Shown here piece by piece: positions 25,523 to 35,069 of a DNA stretch of 64,000 nt. Where the stretch lies: NCBI RefSeq assembly GCF_030160115.1, contig NZ_BSNS01000011.1:186001-250000 (forward strand), given 5' to 3'. Below the pieces are notes generated by a model. It did no database searches and was not told the origin of the DNA. It saw only the letters and a program-made list of their open reading frames with translations. Origin of the DNA: Devosia nitrariae (lineage in GTDB: Bacteria; Pseudomonadota; Alphaproteobacteria; Rhizobiales; Devosiaceae). Positions within the stretch are counted from its first letter, which is position 1; every line of letters starts with the position of its first letter. The position numbers were made by a program, and so were the translations under genes.

Positions 25523-26607
25523 GCGGGGGCCCCCGCTTGGCGCGCCGACAGAGGGGCGAACTCGGCGACAGGCGACCGGTCGGAGGTACGCGAGAAGCCG
25601 CGCGCGGCAAAATAACCGTCTTCGGCCTGGCTCGCGGTGCCCGCCAGCCAGCGCGCAAGGGCTGGGGCGATGAATGCGCTGGTAAGGCCAAGCCCCGCGA
25701 GCACCATCGCGCCACGATCCTGCGGGCGGCCCACCACCGGCGCGCCGTCGCGGGCGATGAGCTGTCGAAAACTCGTGCGGCTCCAAACGTGGAGGGGGGT
25801 CGGCCGCCTCAACAGGTCGATGACCACTTCCGCGGCGTCGTCCGTCTCGCCTGCCGCGACGACGGTCAGCGCGTGTGGCCCGGTCTGCAGGACTTGCGTA
25901 CCGCCGTCGACATCGACAACGAAGGGCGCCCAAGAGGTCTGGCTGGAACCTGCGAGCAGGGCGCTCGTGGACCTCGCCTCCAGCAGTCCACCGATGCCAT
26001 GTCCGGCATGGGCGAGCACTGCCGCATCGTCGGCCAGAACGGCCATGCTGGCCTCGAGATGGATGCTTTCGGCCTCAATCCGCGCGGTGCCGCCGCCCGA
26101 AACCTCGGCGTGCACACGCTGTTGCTGCAGCACCGGAACGCCGAGACCGGCGAGCCATGCATCGGCGAGGGGCTCGGCCTCACCGCGCATGAGCAGCACC
26201 GCGTCGCGCAGGATCAAACCTTCGCGATCCGCCCCAAGCGCTTCCGCCGGCAGAACCTGCGCGTCGTGGCCGAAGCCGGCCGCCATATGGCGGATATGAG
26301 CGAGTCCCTGGCGGCCGCGTTGGGTGGTCGTAACGAACAGCGGGTCGAGCCGCTGGCAGGCCGTCCGGCCGCCCATCTGGGCCAGAAGCCGCAACGTCTC
26401 CGGGACCGTTTGGGCGAGCAGCGCCCAGGTTTCCGGGCGCGTGACGGGTGCCACCGAAATATCGAAGCTGCGCGCCAAGCGGTAAGCGGCGTCCGATTGG
26501 GTGACCAGCGCCACTCGCCGGCCATGCGCCTGCGCCAGGAGTCCCGCGAGCAGCCGCGCCAACAGCCCCGAGCCGAAAACGGCGATGTCGACCTCTCGCG
26601 AGTTCAT
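25519..26607 (-). CDS. SoxB/DAO-like FAD-dependent oxidoreductase
   Basis: 362 residues. The N-terminal Rossmann motif is VAVFGSGLLARLLAGLLA-like (about 8-25), a GxGxxA variant. The C-terminus has SRTSFRQLIARDGAPVVGRP and MVLAGLGLTSAFIAPALA, matching the end of DAO/SoxB flavoproteins. It overlaps the SoxA-like gene by ATGA, so the two probably make one complex. No soxD or soxG lies nearby, unlike true heterotetrameric sarcosine oxidase loci. It is divergent from ccmI, with a 131-bp shared promoter region. Confidence 0.75.
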   Translation of the reverse strand: MNSREVDIAVFGSGLLARLLAGLLAQAHGRRVALVTQSDAAYRLARSFDISVAPVTRPETWALLAQTVPETLRLLAQMGGRTACQRLDPLFVTTTQRGRQGLAHIRHMAAGFGHDAQVLPAEALGADREGLILRDAVLLMRGEAEPLADAWLAGLGVPVLQQQRVHAEVSGGGTARIEAESIHLEASMAVLADDAAVLAHAGHGIGGLLEARSTSALLAGSSQTSWAPFVVDVDGGTQVLQTGPHALTVVAAGETDDAAEVVIDLLRRPTPLHVWSRTSFRQLIARDGAPVVGRPQDRGAMVLAGLGLTSAFIAPALARWLAGTASQAEDGYFAARGFSRTSDRSPVAEFAPLSARQAGAPA

Positions 26608-26738
26608 CGGCGTCTTTGCGCCCGCTTGACCTGTGGCAATGCGTCCCCCTCACTCCAGCGGGTTTTTGTGGTTTTTAGCCATATTCTGCCATTAGATGCG
26701 CTGCGTCCATGGCGCAGTGGCGCTAACCGTTGGGAATC

Positions 26739-27824
26739 ATGGTCTTCTGGTCGATCGCCATCACGATCACGCTCGTTGCCTGCGCCGCGCTCTACTACGC
26801 AGCGGCCATGCGCCCGGTCAACGCGGTCGGCTCGGGCGAAGGCCTCGATGCACAGTTCGCTCGCATGCTGGCCGGAATCGAGGCCGATGTCGGCGCCGGC
26901 AAGCTCGCAGGCCCGCAAGCAATTGCCGCCAAGGCAGAACTTGCCCGGGAGATGCTGCGCCAGAAGTCCGAGGCGGGGCAGGCGCCAACGCGCGCCAAAC
27001 CGCTCCGTATCGGCGTGGTCGCCGCGGGCGTAATGCTGATCGCCGGGCTCGCCTGCGGCCTCTACGCCATTCTCGGGCGGCCTGACCTGCCGGGCGAACC
27101 GCTGGCTTCCCGACCCGAGATTGCAGCCCGGAACATGAATCTCGAGGAGGCGATTGCCCGGATCGAGGCACGCCTTGCCATCGCTCCCGACGATCTGCGC
27201 GGCTGGACCGTCATCGCCCCCGCCTATATGGAGTTGCAGCGCTACGCCGATGCCGAGCGCGCCTTCCGCCGCATCGTGGAACTCGCCGGCCCCGACGCCG
27301 ACCGAGAGACGGACCTTGCCGAGGCGCTGATGATGCAGGCGGGCGGTGATGCCGCGGGCGAGGCGATGCAACTGCTGAGGAGCGCGGCCACGCGCGATCC
27401 CGCTCATCTCCGCTCGCGCTTCTACATCGCCGGCGAACTGACGCGCACGGGTGACTACACGGCCGCGGTCGAAGCGTGGCAAGAGCTGATTGGCCTTGCC
27501 GAGGGGAACGAGCCGTGGCTCGCCACCGCCCGCCAGGGCCTGGCCTTCGCGGAAGCCGGCGGCGTTGCACCGCAAGACGACGAGACCCAGCAGGAAGCGA
27601 TCCGCGGCATGGTAGAGGGCCTTGCTGCCCGCCTTCAGAGCGAGGGTGGCAGCGTTGAAGAGTGGACGCAGCTTGTGCGCGCCTATCTGGTGCTCGAAGA
27701 TAGGCAGGCGGCCCAGGCGGCATATGAGGACGCCGTCGCCGCCTATCCCCAGGCGTTCGATCGCGGCGGGCTCGACACCCTCGCCCTTGGCGCCGGGCTC
27801 AGTTTGAACGGAGATGGCCAATGA
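26739..27824 (+). CDS. ccmI: Cytochrome c maturation protein CcmI
   Basis: 361 residues from ATG 26739. There are two membrane segments (about 4-23 and 92-112) with a cytoplasmic loop between them carrying a Leu/Ala helix. A periplasmic TPR-rich domain follows (about 140-360; [24 protein letters not shown]). CcmI (CycH in rhizobia) chaperones apocytochrome c to the CcmF/H haem ligation complex. It is first gene of ccmI-ccmE-ccmF-ccmH, overlapping ccmE by ATGA. Confidence 0.93.
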   Translation: MVFWSIAITITLVACAALYYAAAMRPVNAVGSGEGLDAQFARMLAGIEADVGAGKLAGPQAIAAKAELAREMLRQKSEAGQAPTRAKPLRIGVVAAGVMLIAGLACGLYAILGRPDLPGEPLASRPEIAARNMNLEEAIARIEARLAIAPDDLRGWTVIAPAYMELQRYADAERAFRRIVELAGPDADRETDLAEALMMQAGGDAAGEAMQLLRSAATRDPAHLRSRFYIAGELTRTGDYTAAVEAWQELIGLAEGNEPWLATARQGLAFAEAGGVAPQDDETQQEAIRGMVEGLAARLQSEGGSVEEWTQLVRAYLVLEDRQAAQAAYEDAVAAYPQAFDRGGLDTLALGAGLSLNGDGQ

Positions 27825-28306
27825 GCTCTCAGGGCCTGCCGGCAAAACGCGGCTGGAGCCGCAAGCAGAAACGACTGGCCATGATCCTCGGCCTCGGCCT
27901 CGTGCTGGCGCTGGCGGCGACCTTGGTGCTGGTGGCGCTGCGCGACCAGATCGTCTTCTTCTATACCCCCGCCGATATTCTCGAGCGGCAGGTCGAGCCC
28001 GGTCTGCCGATCCGGCTTGGCGGGCTCGTCAAGGAAGGGTCCTGGACCCGGCAGGGCGAGCGCAACACCTTCATCGTGACCGACGGCGGCGCCGAGATCG
28101 CCGCGACCTATAGCGGCATCCTGCCGGATCTTTTCCGCGAAGGTCAGGGAGTGGTCGCCGAAGGCAGCCTCTTGCCCGACGGTTCGTTCGCCGCCACCAA
28201 TGTGCTGGCCAAGCACGATGAGACTTACATCCCCAAGGAGGTCGCCGAGGCCCTGAAGGCTCGGGGCGAATGGCGTCCGGACGAACCTTTGCCGGCGGAG
28301 CAGTGA
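27821..28306 (+). CDS. ccmE: Haem chaperone CcmE
   Basis: 161 residues. One N-terminal membrane anchor (about 19-40) is followed by the periplasmic OB-fold with the haem-binding motif AKHDETYIP (His132 covalently binds haem, Tyr136). It carries haem from CcmC to CcmF. The start overlaps the ccmI stop. Length and motif are standard, and it corresponds to rhizobial CycJ. Confidence 0.96.
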   Translation: MSSQGLPAKRGWSRKQKRLAMILGLGLVLALAATLVLVALRDQIVFFYTPADILERQVEPGLPIRLGGLVKEGSWTRQGERNTFIVTDGGAEIAATYSGILPDLFREGQGVVAEGSLLPDGSFAATNVLAKHDETYIPKEVAEALKARGEWRPDEPLPAEQ

Positions 28307-28349
28307 TGGGTGTGGGAAAACGACGATCTCGTGGACTGGAGCTTAGCCC

Positions 28350-30320
28350 ATGACCATTGAGCTCGGGCACTTCGCTCTGATCCTGGCCTTCGCCATCGCC
28401 AGCGTCTCGACGCTCGGCGGCTATCTCTTCTGGCGGCGGGGCGAGCGGGTGGCGCTGTTCCTGCAGCAGGGCGCCGTACTGCAGTTCGTGCTGGTCGCGG
28501 CCGCCTTTGCCGCCCTCATCCAGGCCTTCGTCGTCTCGGATTTCTCGCTCGCGCTCGCGGCGAACAACTCACATTCCTTAAAGCCGCTGGTCTTCAAGAT
28601 CTCCGGCGTCTGGGGCAATCACGAGGGCTCCATGGTCCTCTGGGTGCTCATCCTTGTTGCTTTTGGCGCCATGGTCGCCGCCTTCGGCAAAAATCTGCCG
28701 CAGTCGCTGCTTTCGCTGGTCTTGGCAACGCAGAGCCTGCTGACGGCGGCCTTTTCCGGGTTTACACTGTTTACATCCAACCCCTTCGAGCGCGTGTCGC
28801 CCGCTCCGCTCGAAGGCGCCGACCTCAATCCCGTGCTGCAGGACATCGGCCTCGCCATCCATCCGCCGCTCCTCTACACCGGCTATGTCGGCTTTTCGGT
28901 CTGTTTCTCGTTCGCCGTGGCGGCCCTCGTTTCCGGACGGATCGATGCGGCCTGGGCGCGCTGGGTGCGGCCCTGGACGACGCTCGCCTGGCTCTTCCTC
29001 ACCCTCGGCATCGCCATGGGCTCCTACTGGGCCTATTACGAGCTCGGCTGGGGCGGCTGGTGGTTCTGGGACCCGGTTGAGAATGCCAGCTTCATGCCCT
29101 GGCTGGCAGGTACGGCGCTGCTCCACTCGGCCATCGTCATGGAAAAGCGCAATGCCTTGAAAATCTGGACGATCTTCCTGGCAATCATCACCTTTTCGCT
29201 CTCGCTGCTCGGCACCTTCATGGTGCGCTCGGGGATCCTGACCTCGGTGCACACCTTCGCCAGCGATCCAACGCGCGGCCTCGTCATCCTCTCGATCCTG
29301 GCGGTCCTGATCGGTGGGGCCTTCGCCCTCTTTGCCCTGCGCGCGCCGGCCTTGCGGGCAGGGGGGCTGTTTGCGCCCGTCAGCCGCGAAGGAGCGCTGA
29401 TCCTCAACAACCTGTTTCTTGCAACCGCTCTCGGCGCGGTCCTCGTCGGCACGCTCTACCCGCTGCTGCTCGACGCGCTGGCGGGCATGACCATCTCGGT
29501 CGGCGCACCGTTCTTCAACCTCACCTTCTCGATCCTGATGGCACCGCTGCTCGTCGTCCTGCCCTTCGGCCCGCTGCTTGCCTGGAAGCGCGCCGACATC
29601 GTGGCGGTCGCGCAGCGTCTCATTGCCGCCGGCGCGCTCGCCATCTTCCTTGCCGCACTCATTTCGGCGCTCGGCGGCGTTTCTGTCTCCATGGCGCCCA
29701 TCGGTCTGCTGCTCGGCTTCTGGGTGGCGTTCGGTGCGCTTGCCGAACTGATCGAACGCTCGCGCCTCGGACGCCTGCCGCTCATCGAGAGCGCCCGCCG
29801 CCTCGCCGGGCTGCCACGCTCGGCATGGGCGACGGCGCTCGGCCATTTCGGGCTCGGCGTCACCGTCCTCGGAATCGTCGCCACCACCGCCTGGGAAAGC
29901 GAGCTCGTTACCACGCTCAACCCTGGCGAGGCGGCGCGGCTCGCCGGCTACACCATCGCCTTCGAGCGCTTCGAGGAGGTACCGGGTCCCAACTACAGCG
30001 CCGAACGCGGCACCTTCCGCGTAACCGGGGAGAGCGATGCGACCCGTATCCTGTCGCCCGAGCGCCGCATCTATGCGGCAAGCGGCATGCCGACGACGGA
30101 AGCGGCCATCGAGACCTATGGTTTCTCCCAGCTCTACCTGCAACTGGGCGAGCCGGTGGACGGCACGCATGTGGTGCGCGCCTGGTTCAAGCCTTACGTG
30201 ACGCTGATCTGGATCGGCGCACTGCTGATGGCGCTCGCCGGCGCCGTTTCGCTTACCGACCGGCGGCTGCGCATCGGCGCGCCCGCCCGTCGCGCCGCCG
30301 CCACGGAGCCCGTCCGATGA
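28350..30320 (+). CDS. ccmF: Haem lyase subunit CcmF
   Basis: 656 residues with about 14-15 membrane segments. The WWD haem-binding motif [18 protein letters not shown] is at about 235-251, and conserved His residues lie in periplasmic loops ([15 protein letters not shown]). It attaches haem to CXXCH apocytochromes together with CcmH and CcmI. It corresponds to rhizobial CycK. The stop overlaps the ccmH start by ATGA. Confidence 0.96.
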   Translation: MTIELGHFALILAFAIASVSTLGGYLFWRRGERVALFLQQGAVLQFVLVAAAFAALIQAFVVSDFSLALAANNSHSLKPLVFKISGVWGNHEGSMVLWVLILVAFGAMVAAFGKNLPQSLLSLVLATQSLLTAAFSGFTLFTSNPFERVSPAPLEGADLNPVLQDIGLAIHPPLLYTGYVGFSVCFSFAVAALVSGRIDAAWARWVRPWTTLAWLFLTLGIAMGSYWAYYELGWGGWWFWDPVENASFMPWLAGTALLHSAIVMEKRNALKIWTIFLAIITFSLSLLGTFMVRSGILTSVHTFASDPTRGLVILSILAVLIGGAFALFALRAPALRAGGLFAPVSREGALILNNLFLATALGAVLVGTLYPLLLDALAGMTISVGAPFFNLTFSILMAPLLVVLPFGPLLAWKRADIVAVAQRLIAAGALAIFLAALISALGGVSVSMAPIGLLLGFWVAFGALAELIERSRLGRLPLIESARRLAGLPRSAWATALGHFGLGVTVLGIVATTAWESELVTTLNPGEAARLAGYTIAFERFEEVPGPNYSAERGTFRVTGESDATRILSPERRIYAASGMPTTEAAIETYGFSQLYLQLGEPVDGTHVVRAWFKPYVTLIWIGALLMALAGAVSLTDRRLRIGAPARRAAATEPVR

Positions 30321-30811
30321 GGCTGTTGCACGCGTTTGCCCTGCTCCTGGTTCTTTGCCTACCCGCTTTTGCGGTCAATCCCGACGAGGTTCTCGCCGAT
30401 CCGGCGCTCGAGGCGCGGGCGCGCGAGCTTTCAGCCGAGTTGCGGTGCCTCGTCTGCCAGAACCAGTCGATCGACGACAGCGACGCGGATCTCGCCCGGG
30501 ACTTGCGCGTCATCGTTCGGGAGCGTCTGGTCGCCGGCGACAGCGACGCCGAGGTCAAAGACCATATCGTCTCGCGCTACGGCGAATTCGTGCTGTTGCG
30601 GCCGGTCATTGCACCGCACACGCTGTTCCTCTGGGCCGCCGGTCCCATTATCCTCGCGGCCGGTCTTATCGGTCTCTGGCTTGCCGCGAGGCGGCAGCCG
30701 CCAGAGCCCAGGTCTTTGACGCGCGAGGAGGAAGCCGCGATCGAGGCCCTTCAGTCCGGGTACGACCAGGTCGAGGGGTCGAAGTCCTCCGGCAGGAATG
30801 AGACGCCGTAG
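30317..30811 (+). CDS. ccmH: Thiol reductant CcmH
   Basis: 164 residues. The signal peptide cleaves near residue 19. The redox motif [10 protein letters not shown] (Cys44/Cys47) reduces apocytochrome c before haem attachment. A three-helix N-terminal bundle, one membrane anchor (about 102-124) and a short cytoplasmic tail follow. It corresponds to CycL. The last 61 bp overlap the 3' end of the convergent cupin gene, so the tail ([18 protein letters not shown]) may be a late extension. Confidence 0.95.
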   Translation: MRLLHAFALLLVLCLPAFAVNPDEVLADPALEARARELSAELRCLVCQNQSIDDSDADLARDLRVIVRERLVAGDSDAEVKDHIVSRYGEFVLLRPVIAPHTLFLWAAGPIILAAGLIGLWLAARRQPPEPRSLTREEEAAIEALQSGYDQVEGSKSSGRNETP

Positions 30812-31200
30812 CGCGCCGCGATCGCATAGCGGGCCTCTTGGCTGCTGGCAGCATGGAATTCACCGAGAAAGGTTTCGAGCATCGCCGGCACGGTGATCAA
30901 AAGCACGCGCGCCTGCGGCGAAAGCACGTCCCAGGCATGCGGCTCGTTGCGCGGCAGGAAAACGAAGCCGTCGGCATCGAGGTCGCTGACCTGCGTGCCG
31001 GGCCAGACCCGGATCCGGCCGGAAACCACGTAGAAGCATTCGTCCTCGCGCGTATGGACGTGCCAGGGCGCGCCGCCCTGGGTGTCGCTGCGCATCAGCG
31101 TCATCACGCCTCCTGTGGCCGCCGCCGAAGCCTTCACCGCCTCGCCGAACCCCACCGTGCCGGTCCCCGCAGTCAGGGCATATGAGCGCTGTGTCGCCAT
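30751..31200 (-). CDS. Cupin-domain protein
   Basis: 149 residues with a single cupin barrel: motif 1 [17 protein letters not shown] (His ligands and Glu) and motif 2 [15 protein letters not shown]. It is probably a metal-binding quercetinase or isomerase-like protein. It is convergent with ccmH, overlapping its 3' end by 61 bp. The ATG at 31200 is divergent from degP. The substrate is unknown. Confidence 0.88.
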   Translation of the reverse strand: MATQRSYALTAGTGTVGFGEAVKASAAATGGVMTLMRSDTQGGAPWHVHTREDECFYVVSGRIRVWPGTQVSDLDADGFVFLPRNEPHAWDVLSPQARVLLITVPAMLETFLGEFHAASSQEARYAIAARYGVSFLPEDFDPSTWSYPD

Positions 31201-31334
31201 GGTTTCCTCCCGCGCCGCACTCTGGCCGTCAGAGTTACGAATTTGTAATGTGGGCGCAACCTCCCAGAAAGGCGGACGGTTTCATATGTCTTCCCGGAAA
31301 CTGTTGAGGGTTTCACCCGCAAGGAGAACAATTC

Positions 31335-32855
31335 ATGCGCTCGACCATCCTCTCACGTACCCGGCGCTGGCTCGGTGCTTCGGCGCTGGCGCTGATCGTA
31401 GGTGTCGGCGGAGTTTCAACCGCATACGTCCTGAATAGCCAAACCGCTACCGCCCAGATGCAGAACGCGGCCCAGGTCGTGGTGCCGCAGACCGCGCCCA
31501 CCGAGGGGTTCGCCGACCTTGTCGAGGCGGTAAAGCCCGCCGTGGTCTCCATCCGCGTCGAGGGCGAGGCTGAAAACAGCGGCTTCCGTGGCGGTGGTCA
31601 GGACTTCCAGTTCAACTTCCCTGATCTCCCCGAAGGGCACCCCTTCCGCGACTTCTTCGATCAGTTCGGCGATCAGTTCGGTCCGCGCGGCGACGCACCG
31701 CGTCCGCCCCGCCGCTTCATGGCCGCTGGATCCGGTTTCATCATCTCCGACGACGGCTACATCGTCACCAACAACCATGTTGTCCAGGATGCCTCGACCG
31801 TCACGGTCGTGTTCGAGGACGGCTCCGAGCAGGAGGCCGAAGTCGTGGGCACCGACGAGCGCACGGACCTCGCGGTCATCAAGATCGACGGGCAGGACCT
31901 GCCCTATGTCAGCTTCGAAACCGAACGCAGCCGCGTAGGCGACTGGGTGGTTGCCGTCGGCAATCCCTTCGGTCTCGGCGGTTCGGTCACGGCCGGTATC
32001 ATCTCAGCCTCGGGCCGCAACATCGGCGGCAACAACTACGGCGATTTCCTGCAGATCGATGCCGCGGTCAACACCGGCAACTCCGGCGGCCCGGCCTTCA
32101 ACCTCAAGGGCGAAGTGGTGGGCGTCAACACCGCCATCTATTCTCCCAATGGCGGCAGCGTCGGCATCGCCTTCGCCATCCCCGCTTCCACGGTCAAGCA
32201 GATCGCCACTCAGCTCATCGAGGACGGCTCGGTGACCCGCGGGTACCTGGGCGTGTCGATCCAGGATGTGACGCGCGACATCGCCGACAGCGTCGGCCTT
32301 GACGAGGCGCGCGGCGCAATCGTGCGCGAGCCGGCCGAGGACGGTCCTGCCGGTGATGCGGGCGTTCGCTCGGGCGACATCGTCACCGCCGTCGACGGCG
32401 AGCAGATCGACGATGCGCTCGACCTTTCGCGCACCATCGCCAACAAGGCGCCGGGCACCGAGGTCGAACTGACCATCTGGCGTGACGGCGCCGAGACGAC
32501 CGTCCCGGTCGTGCTCGATACGCTAGACGAAGAGGTGGCGCAGGCCGAGCCCAGCCAGCCGACCCCGCCCGAGGAAGTCGCCCCGGCCGAGTCGAGCGTC
32601 GGTCTCACCCTCGTGCCCAATGCCGAAGGCGAAGGCTTGCTGATCCAGAACATTAATCCGGACAGCCCGGCCGGCGAACGTGGCCTGGCCGTGGGCGATG
32701 CCATTCTCGAGGTCGACAACACGCCGGTCTCGACCCTTGCCGAGTTCGAAGACGCCATCTCGGGCGTGCGCGACAGGGGCCTCGGCACGGCGCTCGTCAA
32801 GGCAAGCCGTAACGGGGAAGCCCGCTTCATCGGCCTGCCGATCAGCGAGGAGTAA
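31335..32855 (+). CDS. degP: Periplasmic serine protease/chaperone DegP (Do family)
   Basis: 506 residues. The signal peptide or anchor cleaves near 38-41. The trypsin-like domain has a complete catalytic triad: His148 (TNNHVV), Asp178 (ERTDLAVIK) and Ser250 (GNSGGP). PDZ1 is at about 290-385, then an acidic Pro-rich linker (AEPSQPTPPEEVAPAE), then PDZ2 at about 415-500. It degrades or refolds misfolded envelope proteins. An AAGGAG site precedes the ATG. It is followed by a strong hairpin and a two-component pair, an order also known in rhizobia. Confidence 0.95.
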   Translation: MRSTILSRTRRWLGASALALIVGVGGVSTAYVLNSQTATAQMQNAAQVVVPQTAPTEGFADLVEAVKPAVVSIRVEGEAENSGFRGGGQDFQFNFPDLPEGHPFRDFFDQFGDQFGPRGDAPRPPRRFMAAGSGFIISDDGYIVTNNHVVQDASTVTVVFEDGSEQEAEVVGTDERTDLAVIKIDGQDLPYVSFETERSRVGDWVVAVGNPFGLGGSVTAGIISASGRNIGGNNYGDFLQIDAAVNTGNSGGPAFNLKGEVVGVNTAIYSPNGGSVGIAFAIPASTVKQIATQLIEDGSVTRGYLGVSIQDVTRDIADSVGLDEARGAIVREPAEDGPAGDAGVRSGDIVTAVDGEQIDDALDLSRTIANKAPGTEVELTIWRDGAETTVPVVLDTLDEEVAQAEPSQPTPPEEVAPAESSVGLTLVPNAEGEGLLIQNINPDSPAGERGLAVGDAILEVDNTPVSTLAEFEDAISGVRDRGLGTALVKASRNGEARFIGLPISEE

Positions 32856-32864
32856 GCCAGCGTG

Positions 32865-32890
32865 AGGGCCCCGGCGCACGCCGGGGCCCT
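32865..32890 (+). terminator. Perfect 12-bp GC hairpin after degP
   Basis: Stem AGGGCCCCGGCG pairs perfectly with its complement with a two-base loop, followed only by TTG. It lies 20 bp before the response regulator start. A short T tail suggests partial termination or 3'-end protection rather than full stop. Confidence 0.6.
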
Positions 32891-32910
32891 TGCCGGAACG
32901 GGGGCGGCCG

Positions 32911-33582
32911 ATGAAAATCCTGTTGATCGAAGACGACCGGGAAGCAGCCAGCTATCTCATCCAGGCGCTCGACGAAGCCGGGCACGTCACCCACCACGCG
33001 ACCGACGGCGAGACCGGTTATGCTATGGCTTCGGGCATGGACTACGACGTCCTCATCGTCGACCGCATGCTGCCGCGTCGCGACGGGCTTTCGATCGTGG
33101 AATCCCTGCGGGCCGAGGGCGACAAGACTCCAGTCCTGATCCTCTCGGCTCTCGGCGAAGTCGACGATCGCGTCACCGGCCTGCGGGCCGGCGGCGACGA
33201 TTATCTCACAAAACCCTATGCCTTCACCGAACTGCTTGCCCGCATCGAGGTGCTGGCGCGTCGCTCCAGCCCCTCGGAGGCAGCGACCGTTTACGAGGTC
33301 GGCGGTTTGTCCCTCGACCGGCTCTCGCGCAAGGTCGAGCGTGATGGCGAAACAATCCTGCTGCAGCCACGCGAGTTCCGCCTGCTCGAATATCTCATGA
33401 AGAACGCCGGCAAGGTGGTCACCCGCACCATGCTGCTCGAGAACGTCTGGGACTACCACTTCGACCCGCAGACCAATGTTATCGATGTCCACATGTCGCG
33501 GCTGCGCGCCAAGATCGACAAGGGCCACGCCAACCCCTTGCTGCAGACCGTGCGCGGCGCCGGATATATGATCCGCGACTAG
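32911..33582 (+). CDS. OmpR-family response regulator
   Basis: 223 residues from ATG 32911 (MKILLIEDD). The receiver has phospho-acceptor Asp51 (LIVDRMLPRRDG) and Lys in YLTKPYAF. The winged helix has LQPREFRLLEYLMKNAGKVV and NVIDVHMSRLRAKID. It lies between degP and a HAMP-type kinase and probably regulates an envelope or copper/acid-type response. The regulon is not visible. It resembles QseB/CusR-type regulators. Confidence 0.92.
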   Translation: MKILLIEDDREAASYLIQALDEAGHVTHHATDGETGYAMASGMDYDVLIVDRMLPRRDGLSIVESLRAEGDKTPVLILSALGEVDDRVTGLRAGGDDYLTKPYAFTELLARIEVLARRSSPSEAATVYEVGGLSLDRLSRKVERDGETILLQPREFRLLEYLMKNAGKVVTRTMLLENVWDYHFDPQTNVIDVHMSRLRAKIDKGHANPLLQTVRGAGYMIRD

Positions 33583-33615
33583 AACCGCCTGGTCTCGACA
33601 ACCCGAGAGCTGCCC

Positions 33616-35022
33616 TTGCGCTCCATACCGCAAATCCTGCGTACCACCACGGTCAGGCTGACGGCGACGTTCATCCTGATCTTCATCGTGTTCTCGGTGA
33701 CGTTGTTGGCCCTCATCGCCTGGCAGTCGAGCTACGAACTCCAGCGTAAGCAGACCGCCGACATCGATCGCGAGGTGCGCCTGCTCGAGCGCATCGACGG
33801 TCGCCAGGGTATCCGCGCGACGGCCATTGCCGTGCAGCGCCTATCCATCCAGCCGGGCCCGGGCATCTATTATCTCGGTGATCCGTCGGGGGTTTATCTG
33901 CTTGGCAATGTGGCGAGTGTTCCGCCCGAGATCATTCTCGAGCCGGGCGTCTACAGCTTCGACTACGAGCGCTCCCGGCCATTTGCCAGCGATGAGGAGG
34001 GCGAGGCCAATCTGCGTCAGGGGTTTGCTGTGGTGCGCTCCGTGCAGCTGCCAAGCGGCATGCGGCTCGTCGTCGGACGCGACGTGGTCGAACGGCGCGG
34101 CTTTACCGCTATCATCATCCAGGCGTTCCTTGCCGGTGTCATCGGCATCCTGTTGTTCTCGCTGGTGGCCGGCGGCATCACCGCACGCCGGGTGCTGCGC
34201 CGGATCGACGCGATCAGCGCGACGTCCTCCAAGATCATGTCGGGCAACCTCTCCGAACGCGTGCCGGTCACCCGCCGCAACGACGAGTTCGATGGTCTTG
34301 CCACCAACCTCAACGCCATGCTCGAGCGCATCGAAGGGTTGATGCAGGGCTTGAAGGAAGTCACCGACAACGTCGCGCACGACTTGAAGACCCCGCTGAC
34401 CCGCTTGCGCAACCAAGCCGAGTCGGCGCTGCGTCCGGGTGCCGACGACGAGGACCGCCGCAAGGCGCTGGAGACCACCATTGCCCAGAGCGACAAGCTC
34501 ATCCAGACCTTCAACGCCCTGCTGATGATCGCACGGGCCGAGGCGGGTGCTCCATCGGGCGCCTTCGCCGACGTCGATATCAGCGAGGTGGCCAGCGATG
34601 TGGCCGAACTCTATAGCCCCGTCGCCGAGGACGCCGGAATCGAGCTGACGACAGAGGTTACTCCCGACCTGCACCTGCGTGGCAACCGCGAGCTCATCGG
34701 CCAAGCCATCGTCAATCTCATCGAGAACGCGATCAAATACCATGAACTTGTCTCGGGCGAGTCCGGCCGGGTGGTCGTGGGCGTGCGCGCGGTGGGCGAT
34801 CGTGTGCTGATCGAGGTGGCCGACAACGGCCCGGGCATTCCGCCCGAGGATCGCAAGCGCGTGCTCGAGCGGTTCGTACGCCTCGAAAAGAGCCGCACCG
34901 AGCCCGGCTCCGGCCTCGGCCTCTCATTGGTCGACGCCGTCGCGCGCCTGCATAAGGGCACCTTCCGGATCGAGGACAACGCCCCCGGCGTGCGCGCGGT
35001 GATCGATCTGCCGGCCGGCTAA
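33616..35022 (+). CDS. HAMP sensor histidine kinase
   Basis: 468 residues from TTG 33616 (no in-frame ATG nearby). There are two membrane segments (about 14-36 and 166-186) around a periplasmic domain of about 130 residues. HAMP is at about 187-240. HisKA has His255 (DNVAHDLKTPLTRL), followed by the ATPase motifs NLIENAIKY, DNGPGIP and GSGLGLSLV. It pairs with the response regulator 34 bp upstream. The signal is unknown. Confidence 0.92.
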   Translation: MRSIPQILRTTTVRLTATFILIFIVFSVTLLALIAWQSSYELQRKQTADIDREVRLLERIDGRQGIRATAIAVQRLSIQPGPGIYYLGDPSGVYLLGNVASVPPEIILEPGVYSFDYERSRPFASDEEGEANLRQGFAVVRSVQLPSGMRLVVGRDVVERRGFTAIIIQAFLAGVIGILLFSLVAGGITARRVLRRIDAISATSSKIMSGNLSERVPVTRRNDEFDGLATNLNAMLERIEGLMQGLKEVTDNVAHDLKTPLTRLRNQAESALRPGADDEDRRKALETTIAQSDKLIQTFNALLMIARAEAGAPSGAFADVDISEVASDVAELYSPVAEDAGIELTTEVTPDLHLRGNRELIGQAIVNLIENAIKYHELVSGESGRVVVGVRAVGDRVLIEVADNGPGIPPEDRKRVLERFVRLEKSRTEPGSGLGLSLVDAVARLHKGTFRIEDNAPGVRAVIDLPAG

Positions 35023-35069
35023 ATCGCGGCTCGCTTGCCGCCCGGGCGGCACACGGCTATCTCTGCTGT

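Noticed and set aside
28578..30170. Frame of about 530 codons antisense to ccmF
   Set aside because: Highly charged low-complexity shadow of a membrane-protein gene.
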